The notes under the pieces are model-generated. The model made no database searches, was not told the DNA's origin, and saw nothing but the letters and a program-made list of their open reading frames with translations. Shown here piece after piece: positions 29,599-35,305 of a stretch of 35,305 nt of DNA (positions are counted from its first letter, which is position 1; the number at the start of each line of letters is the position of its first letter). Source of the DNA: Siccirubricoccus soli (GTDB lineage: Bacteria; Pseudomonadota; Alphaproteobacteria; Acetobacterales; Acetobacteraceae); NCBI RefSeq assembly GCF_024178315.1, contig NZ_JAMZIK010000106.1:1-35305 (forward strand), written 5' to 3'. A program made the position numbers and the translations under genes.

Positions 29599-31016
29599 TG
29601 GCCTTGGCTTCTTCCCGCAGGGCGGCGCTGCTGCTGGCGTTGCCGCTGGCCGGCTGCGGCTGGCTGACCCCTGGCCCGACCAGCTCGGGCCTCACCCTGC
29701 CCGCCCGCATGGCCGGCGCCGAGGGCGCGGCCGAGCCGGCCTGGCCCGACCCGGAATGGTGGCGCGGCTTCGGCGCGCCGGAGCTGGACAGGCTGATGGC
29801 CGAGGCCATGCAGGCCAACAACGACATGGCGGCGGCGGCGGCGCGCATCCTCCAGGCCGATGCGCAGCTTCGCATCGCCGGCGCCGCGCTGCTGCCGACG
29901 GTGGATTTCGCCGGCCAGGCGACCCGCAGCCAGAGCGGCAGCGTGAACACCGCGAGCGTGACCGGCGCCCGCACCGCGCGGGTGCGCGTCACCTCCTCCG
30001 ACCGCATCGCGCTGTCCGCCAGCTACGAGATCGATTTCTGGGGCAAGAACCGGGCGGCGACGGAGGCGGCGCAGCTCGCCGCGACCTCGGCCCGCTTCGC
30101 CTGGGCGACGCTGATGCTCACCACCCAGGCCTCCGTCGCCAACACCTATTTCGCCCTGCTGGCCTTCACCGAGCAGCTCAAGCTGCAGCGGCAGAACCTC
30201 GAGATCGCGGAGCGGGTGCGGCAGGTGATCGCGGACCGCGTCACGGTCGGCACCGGCACCGGGCTGGACCTGGCGCAGCAGGAGACCGTGGTGGCGCAGC
30301 AGCGGGCGGCGATCCCGCCGCTGGTCCAGCAGCTGGAGCAGAACCGCAACGCGCTCGGCACGCTGATCGGCCGGCCGCCGGAGGGCATCGCCCTGGCCGC
30401 CGACGTCTTCACCCGCGTCGCCGTGCCGCGCGTCATGCCCGGTCTGCCGGCGGAGGTGCTGGCGCGGCGGCCGGACGTGCTGAGCGCGGAATCCGACCTC
30501 GCCGCCGCCCAGGCCAGTGTGGTGGCGGCGCGGGCGGCGCTGCTGCCCTCCGTCACCCTCACCGGCTCCGGCGGCTATACCTCGCTCGCGCTCGAGACCC
30601 TGACCCGGCCGAGTTCGCTGATCTTCACCTTGGCAGCCGGCATCGCCCAGCCCATCTTCGAGGGCGGCAGGCTGCGCGGCCAGGTGCAGTTCAACGAGGC
30701 GCGGGCGCAGGAGCTGCTGGCGACCTATCGCGGCGCCATCCTGGCGGCGCTGGTGGATACCGAGAACGCCCTGGTCGGGCTGCGCCAGGCGACGGAGCAG
30801 GAGGCGCTGCAGGCCGAGGCGGTACGGATGGCGGAGCGCGCCTACGCCATCTCGGAGGCGCAGCTGCGCGCCGGCACCATCGACCTGATCACCCTGCTGA
30901 ACACCCAGCAGACGCTGTTCTCCGCCCGCAACACCCTCACCTCGGCGCGCCTTGCGCGGCTGCAGGCGGCGGTCGGGCTGTTTCGCGCCCTTGGCGGCGG
31001 ATGGGGCAATACATGA
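29598..31016 (+). CDS. Outer-membrane efflux lipoprotein (OprM/NodT family)
   Basis: Forms the TolC-like trimeric channel of the pump. The signal peptide ends in a lipobox, LPLAGC, with Cys20 as lipid attachment. The duplicated OEP repeats are visible: DPEWWRGFGAPELDRLMAEA, LLPTVDFAGQATRS, SYEIDFWGKNRA, then LARRPDVLSAESDLAAAQAS, LLPSVTLTGSGGY, IAQPIFEGGRLRGQ and AYAISEAQLRAGTIDLITLL. All are characteristic of the OprM/CusC/NodT group. The 472-residue length is normal. Start is ATG 29598, overlapping the sensor's TGA by 1 nt, and the stop overlaps the fusion-protein start as ATGA. It is part of a full tripartite pump operon. Confidence 0.92.
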   Translation: MALASSRRAALLLALPLAGCGWLTPGPTSSGLTLPARMAGAEGAAEPAWPDPEWWRGFGAPELDRLMAEAMQANNDMAAAAARILQADAQLRIAGAALLPTVDFAGQATRSQSGSVNTASVTGARTARVRVTSSDRIALSASYEIDFWGKNRAATEAAQLAATSARFAWATLMLTTQASVANTYFALLAFTEQLKLQRQNLEIAERVRQVIADRVTVGTGTGLDLAQQETVVAQQRAAIPPLVQQLEQNRNALGTLIGRPPEGIALAADVFTRVAVPRVMPGLPAEVLARRPDVLSAESDLAAAQASVVAARAALLPSVTLTGSGGYTSLALETLTRPSSLIFTLAAGIAQPIFEGGRLRGQVQFNEARAQELLATYRGAILAALVDTENALVGLRQATEQEALQAEAVRMAERAYAISEAQLRAGTIDLITLLNTQQTLFSARNTLTSARLARLQAAVGLFRALGGGWGNT

Positions 31017-32335
31017 ATCATCATCCCGGGACCCCGCAACCTCTCTCCCCGCCGGCAACCTCGCCGGGGGCTGGCGTTCCCCCTCCTGGCACGAAGGTCC
31101 GGCCCCGCCGCATGCGTCGCCTTCTCCTCATCCTGCTGACGCTCGGCCTGCTGGGCGGCGCGGGCGCCGGCGGCTGGTACTGGTGGCAGCAGCGCCAGCC
31201 GGCCCAGCCGGGCACCACCGCTGCCGCCGGCTCCGTGCTGCGTCGGCCGGGCGGGCCGGGGAATATCCCCGTGCCGGTGACGGCGGCGGCGGCCCGGGTG
31301 CAGGATCTGCCCATCCTGCTCGAGGCCATCGGCACGGTGCAGGCCCTCAACACCATCACGGTCCGCGCCCAGGTGGACGGGCAGTTGCTGGAGATCGCCT
31401 TCACCGAAGGGCAGATGGTGAAGCAGGGCGATGTCCTGGCGCGGATCGACCCGCGCCCCTACCAGGCGGCGCTGGACCAGGCCGTTGCCAAGAAGGCGCA
31501 GGACGAGGCGCTGCTGGCCAATGCGCGGGTGGACCTGCAGCGCTACGCCCAGTTGGCGGCCAATGCCGGCGTCTCCCGCCAGCAGCAGGACACGCAGCGG
31601 GCGACGGTCGCGCAGTACGAGGCCATGGTCGCTTCCGACCAGGCGGCGATCGATGCGGCGCGGACGCAGCTTTCCTTCACCACCATCCGCTCCCCCATCG
31701 AGGGGCGCGTCGGCCTGCGGCTGGTGGACCCGGGCAATCTGGTCCGGTCCGGGGATGCGACGGGCATCGTCACCGTCTCCCAGCTCCAGCCCATCGCCGT
31801 CACCTTCACCCTGCCGCAGCAGGAGGTGGGGCGGGTGTTGGATGCGCTGGGGCGCGGCAAGGTGCCGGTGACGGCGCTGCGCCCCGGCGGCACGGCGGAG
31901 GGCGAGCTGCTCACCCTCGACAACGCGGTCGATCCGCAGACCGGCACCATCAAGCTGAAGGCGGTGTTCCCAAACGAGGACGGCAAGCTCTGGCCCGGCG
32001 CCTTCGTCAATGTCCGGCTGCGGATCGAGACGCTGCCGCGCGTCACCACCATCCCGCTGGTCGCGGTGCAGCGCGGGCCGGAGGGCAGCTTCGCCTATGT
32101 GGTGAAGCCGGACAGCACGGTGGAGCAGCGCATGCTGCGGCTCGGCGTGCTGACCGCGAATGACGCGGTGGTGCTGAGCGGCGTCGCGCCGGGCGACCGG
32201 GTGGTGACCTCCGGCGGGCTGCGCCTCAGCGCCGGCGCGACGGTGGCGGTGAGCGAGGATGGCGGGCCGGTGGCGCCGGACCCGGTGCCGGGTCAGCGCC
32301 GCCTGCGGCCGCGCCAGGCGGCGGATGCGCGGTAG
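31013..32335 (+). CDS. RND efflux membrane fusion protein (MdtA-like)
   Basis: 440-residue periplasmic adaptor joining the RND pump to the outer-membrane channel. After a Pro-rich cytoplasmic start comes one anchor helix (LLLILLTLGLLGGAGAGGWYWW, about residues 36-57). Then the first half of the lipoyl-like domain (ILLEAIGTVQALNTITVRAQVDGQLLEIAF, EGQMVKQGDVLARIDPRPY). A helical hairpin follows (ALDQAVAKKAQDEALLANARVDLQRYAQLA), then IRSPIEGRVGLRLVDPGNLV and the beta-barrel domain with TFTLPQQEV, TLDNAVDPQTGTIKLKAVFPN and PGAFVNVRL. This sequence order is that of MdtA. ATGA overlap with the preceding gene; 18 nt before the pump gene. Confidence 0.92.
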   Translation: MNHHPGTPQPLSPPATSPGAGVPPPGTKVRPRRMRRLLLILLTLGLLGGAGAGGWYWWQQRQPAQPGTTAAAGSVLRRPGGPGNIPVPVTAAAARVQDLPILLEAIGTVQALNTITVRAQVDGQLLEIAFTEGQMVKQGDVLARIDPRPYQAALDQAVAKKAQDEALLANARVDLQRYAQLAANAGVSRQQQDTQRATVAQYEAMVASDQAAIDAARTQLSFTTIRSPIEGRVGLRLVDPGNLVRSGDATGIVTVSQLQPIAVTFTLPQQEVGRVLDALGRGKVPVTALRPGGTAEGELLTLDNAVDPQTGTIKLKAVFPNEDGKLWPGAFVNVRLRIETLPRVTTIPLVAVQRGPEGSFAYVVKPDSTVEQRMLRLGVLTANDAVVLSGVAPGDRVVTSGGLRLSAGATVAVSEDGGPVAPDPVPGQRRLRPRQAADAR

Positions 32336-32353
32336 CAGGGGAACGGCCGGGCC

Positions 32354-35305
32354 ATGAACATCTCCGCCCCCTTCATCGCCCGGCCCATCGCCACCTGGCT
32401 GCTGGCGCTGGCCGTGCTGCTGCTCGGCGTGCTCGGCTACATGCGCCTGCCGGTCTCCGCCCTGCCGGAGGTGGATTTCCCGACCATCGAGGTCTCGACC
32501 AACCTGCCCGGCGCCTCGCCGGAGACGGTGGCGCTGCTGGTCACCGCCTCATTGGAACGGCAATTGGCGCCGATCTCGGGGCTGACCGACATCGTTTCCG
32601 TCTCCGGCCCCGGCACCAGCCGCATCACCCTGCAATTCTCGCTCGACCGCAACATCGACGACGCCGCGCAGGACGTGCAGGCGGCGATCAACGCAGCGCG
32701 CGGCACCCTGCCGAGCACCCTGCCCTACCCGCCCACTTATTCCAAGGTGAACCCGGCGGACCCGCCCATCATCACCCTGGCCCTGACCAGCGACACCCTG
32801 CCGATCCACCAACTCTCGGACGCCGCGGACACACTGCTGGCGCAGCGGCTGAGCCAGGTGAGCGGCGTCGGCCGCGTCATCGTCCAGGGCAGCATGCGGC
32901 CGGCCATCCGGCTGCAGGCGGACCCCCGGCGGCTGGCCGCCTACGGCCTCTCGCTGGAGGATGTGCGCAGCGCCGTGACCGCCGGCAACGTGAACACGCC
33001 GAAGGGCAGCGTGGACGGGCCGCGCCAGGCCAGCGCGGTGATGGCGAACGACCAGATCCAGGCGCCGGAGGATTTCAACACCCTCATCATCGCCTACCGC
33101 AACGGCGCGCCGGTGCGGCTGCGCGATGTCGGCAGCGCGGTGCGGGATCTGGAGAACACGCTGAACGGCGCCTGGTTCGATGGCCGCCCGGCCGTGCTGC
33201 TGGACGTGCAGCGCCAGCCCGGCGCCAACATCGTGCGCACGGTGGAGCAGGTGCGCGGCCAGCTCGCCATGCTGCAGCGCGCCCTGCCCACGGGCGCCAG
33301 CCTGCATGTGGTGGCGGACCGGACGGAGACGATCCGCGCCTCCGTCCATGACGTGCAGTTCACCCTGGTGCTGTCGGTCTTCCTCGTCGTCGCGGTCATC
33401 TGGCTGTTCCTGCGGAACCTGCGGGCCACCATCATCCCGGGCGTCGCCCTGCCGCTCTCGCTGCTCGGCACCTTCGCGATCATGGCCTTCTGCGGCTTCT
33501 CGCTGGACAACCTCTCGCTGATGGCGCTGACCATCGCGACCGGCTTCGTCGTGGACGACGCCATCGTGATGATCGAGAACATCGTCCGGCTGATCGAGGA
33601 GGGGAAGAAGCCGCTGCAGGCGGCCTATGAAGGCGCGCGGCAGATCGGCTTCACCGTCATCTCGCTGACCGTCTCCCTGGTCGCCGTGTTCATCCCGCTG
33701 CTCTTCATGCCGGGGGTAGTAGGGCGACTGTTCCAGGAATTCGCCCTGGTCCTGGCCATTTCCGTCACCGTCTCCATGTTCGTCTCCCTGACCCTGACGC
33801 CGATGATGTGCGGCCAGATGCTGCGGCACGAGGCGGCCGGCGGCGGCTGGGTGGGCCGGATGTTCGAGCGGGGCTTCGAGGCGATGCGCCAGGCCTATGG
33901 GCGCAGCCTGCACTGGACCCTGCGGCACGAGGGGGCGATGCTGCTGCTGGCGGCGGCGACCCTGGCCGGGACCGTCGCGCTCTATGCCTTCATGCCGAAG
34001 GGCTTCCTGCCGCAGCAGGATACCGGCCTCATCGTCGCCACGGTGGAGGGGCCGCAGGATGCCTCCTTCTCCCGCATGTCCGCGTTGCAGCACGCCGCGG
34101 CGGAGGCGATCCGGGCCGATCCGGACGTGGTCGCCGTGACCTCCGTGGTCGGGGCGGGCATCGTCAACCCGGCCTCCAACACCGGCCGCATCACCGCCGT
34201 GCTGCGGCCGCGGGAGCTGCGGGAGGCGACGGCACAGGAGATCGCGCTGCGGATGCAGCCGGCGCTGGATGCGCTGCCGGGGGTCGCGGTGCACCTGGCG
34301 CCGGTGCAGGACATCCAGATCGGCGCCCGGCCCGGCGCCAGCGCCTACCAGTACACGCTGATGGCGCCGGACGGGGCGGAGCTGGCGCAATTCGCCACCC
34401 GGCTGCAGGCGCATCTGGCGACGCTGCCGCTGTTCCGCGACCTCGCCTCCGACCAGCGCGAGGGCGGGCACCGCGTAACGGTGGATGTGGACCGCGACGC
34501 GGCAGGGCGGCTCGGCGTGACCATGCAGGCGATCGACGACACGCTCTACGACGCCTTCGGCCAGCGCCAGATCAGCACCATCTACGCCCAGAACAATCAG
34601 TACCGCGTGGTGCTGGAGGCGACGCCCGAGATCCGCGACGACCCGAGCGTGATCGGCCAGCTCCGCGTGCCGGCGCAGAACGCGCCGAGCGCCCTGGCGA
34701 CCACGACCCAGGCGGGCAGCAGCGTGGATCCGCAGGTGCCGCTGGCCGAGATCGCCCGCATCGGCCGCGCCGCCGGGCCGCTGACGGTGACGAAGCAGGC
34801 GCAATTCCCCGCCATCACGCTGAGCTTCGACCTCGCCCCCGGCGCCTCGCTCGGCGCCGCGGTCACGGCGATCGAGCAGGCGGAGCGGGAGCTGGAGATG
34901 CCGCAGACCATCATCGGCAGCTTCGCCGGGGATGCGGCGGAGTTCCAGCGCTCCCTGGAAGGGGAGCCCTGGCTGATCCTCGCCGCCATCATCGTCATCT
35001 ACATCACCCTCGGCGTGCTCTACGAGAGCGTGATCCACCCGGTGACGATCCTCTCCACCCTGCCCTCCGCCGGCATCGGCGCGCTGCTGGCGCTGCTGGC
35101 CTTCGGCCTCGACCTCTCGGTGGTCGGGCTGATCGGCATCGTGCTGCTGATGGGCATCGTGAAGAAGAACGCCATCATGATGATCGACTTCGCGCTGGAG
35201 GCGCAGCGCGACCACGGGCGGGGCGCGCGGGAGGCGATCATCGAGGCCTCGCTGCTGCGCTTCCGCCCCATCATGATGACGACCATGGCGGCGCTGCTCG
35301 GCGCC
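32354..35305 (+). CDS. RND multidrug efflux pump, MdtB/MdtC-type (HAE1), truncated at window end
   Basis: Proton-driven inner-membrane pump, 984 residues present; about 50 are missing at the C-terminus. ATG 32354 follows AGGGGA. It begins MNISAPFIARPIATWLLALA, then LPEVDFPTIEVSTNLPGASPET as in MdtB/MdtC. TM4 has GFVVDDAIVMIENIVR with the proton-relay Asp401-Asp402, and TM10 has GIVKKNAIMMIDFALEAQ with Lys938 at the relay position. Porter-domain motifs include QDVQAAINAARGTLPSTLP and KGFLPQQDTGLI. No heavy-metal (HME) signature was seen; the relay Asp pair and flanks are HAE1-like. Only one pump gene lies inside the window. The partner may follow beyond the edge, as MdtB and MdtC usually form a pair. 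Confidence 0.93.
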   Translation, partial: MNISAPFIARPIATWLLALAVLLLGVLGYMRLPVSALPEVDFPTIEVSTNLPGASPETVALLVTASLERQLAPISGLTDIVSVSGPGTSRITLQFSLDRNIDDAAQDVQAAINAARGTLPSTLPYPPTYSKVNPADPPIITLALTSDTLPIHQLSDAADTLLAQRLSQVSGVGRVIVQGSMRPAIRLQADPRRLAAYGLSLEDVRSAVTAGNVNTPKGSVDGPRQASAVMANDQIQAPEDFNTLIIAYRNGAPVRLRDVGSAVRDLENTLNGAWFDGRPAVLLDVQRQPGANIVRTVEQVRGQLAMLQRALPTGASLHVVADRTETIRASVHDVQFTLVLSVFLVVAVIWLFLRNLRATIIPGVALPLSLLGTFAIMAFCGFSLDNLSLMALTIATGFVVDDAIVMIENIVRLIEEGKKPLQAAYEGARQIGFTVISLTVSLVAVFIPLLFMPGVVGRLFQEFALVLAISVTVSMFVSLTLTPMMCGQMLRHEAAGGGWVGRMFERGFEAMRQAYGRSLHWTLRHEGAMLLLAAATLAGTVALYAFMPKGFLPQQDTGLIVATVEGPQDASFSRMSALQHAAAEAIRADPDVVAVTSVVGAGIVNPASNTGRITAVLRPRELREATAQEIALRMQPALDALPGVAVHLAPVQDIQIGARPGASAYQYTLMAPDGAELAQFATRLQAHLATLPLFRDLASDQREGGHRVTVDVDRDAAGRLGVTMQAIDDTLYDAFGQRQISTIYAQNNQYRVVLEATPEIRDDPSVIGQLRVPAQNAPSALATTTQAGSSVDPQVPLAEIARIGRAAGPLTVTKQAQFPAITLSFDLAPGASLGAAVTAIEQAERELEMPQTIIGSFAGDAAEFQRSLEGEPWLILAAIIVIYITLGVLYESVIHPVTILSTLPSAGIGALLALLAFGLDLSVVGLIGIVLLMGIVKKNAIMMIDFALEAQRDHGRGAREAIIEASLLRFRPIMMTTMAALLGA

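Noticed and set aside
32549..35215. 888-codon open frame on the minus strand opposite the RND pump
   Set aside because: Typical antisense shadow (His/Asp/Gln/Arg-rich); the plus-strand pump is unmistakable.
32354..35305. Heavy-metal (CzcA/CnrA-type) identity for the RND pump, suggested by the Cnr-like neighbours
   Set aside because: The N-terminal, TM4 and porter motifs follow MdtB/MdtC (HAE1), not the HME class.

Overview
This is a very GC-rich chromosomal window packed with long overlapping reading frames. Gene content suggests an alphaproteobacterium of the Acetobacteraceae/Roseomonas type: a Wzx/ExoY-like exopolysaccharide locus, CaiB and HMG-CoA-lyase-like catabolic genes, and an MdtABC-type pump. 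The taxonomic guess is an inference from gene families and base composition. No tRNA, rRNA or CRISPR was seen.

Layout. 1-266 is the broken 5' part of an IS5-like transposase on the minus strand, cut by the window edge. 1007-2032 is a polysaccharide deacetylase. 2300-4264 (minus) is a large alpha/beta-hydrolase-domain protein. 4589-8555 (minus) is a small surface-polysaccharide operon: glycosyltransferase, unknown protein, glycosyltransferase. It is interrupted by five tandem ~112-bp copies of the start of the unknown gene. 8811-10085 is an unknown protein with a coiled coil and a C-terminal beta-rich domain.

10170-19398 is a catabolic block. It holds an FMN alpha-hydroxy-acid dehydrogenase, an HSD10-like SDR and an MFS transporter on plus. 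A minus operon follows (HMG-CoA-lyase-like, CaiB-like CoA transferase, then an SDR), divergent from a crotonase-fold protein and an LhgO-like FAD oxidase. A small HIRAN-like protein and a 50-residue membrane protein come next.

20763-27235 is the main exopolysaccharide operon: ExoY-like initiating sugar-phosphate transferase, Wzx-like flippase, two GT4 and two GT2 glycosyltransferases, mostly joined by 1-4 nt overlaps. No Wzy polymerase or Wza/Wzc export gene is in the window. A YdcF-like (DUF218) envelope protein follows.

28200-35305 is a tightly coupled operon: ECF sigma factor, small membrane anti-sigma-like protein, CnrX/CpxP-like periplasmic sensor, OprM-like outer-membrane lipoprotein, membrane fusion protein, and an MdtB/MdtC-type RND pump truncated by the window end. 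The order resembles the metal-responsive cnrYXH-cnrCBA system, but the pump is of the drug (HAE1) class and the sensor has no histidine.

The intergenic spaces hold many palindromic elements. One composite family occurs three times and its first hairpin varies by compensatory base changes. A second family occurs three times, and one copy forms the 3' end of a glycosyltransferase gene. A 114-nt element at 14796-14909 can fold into a three-way junction.
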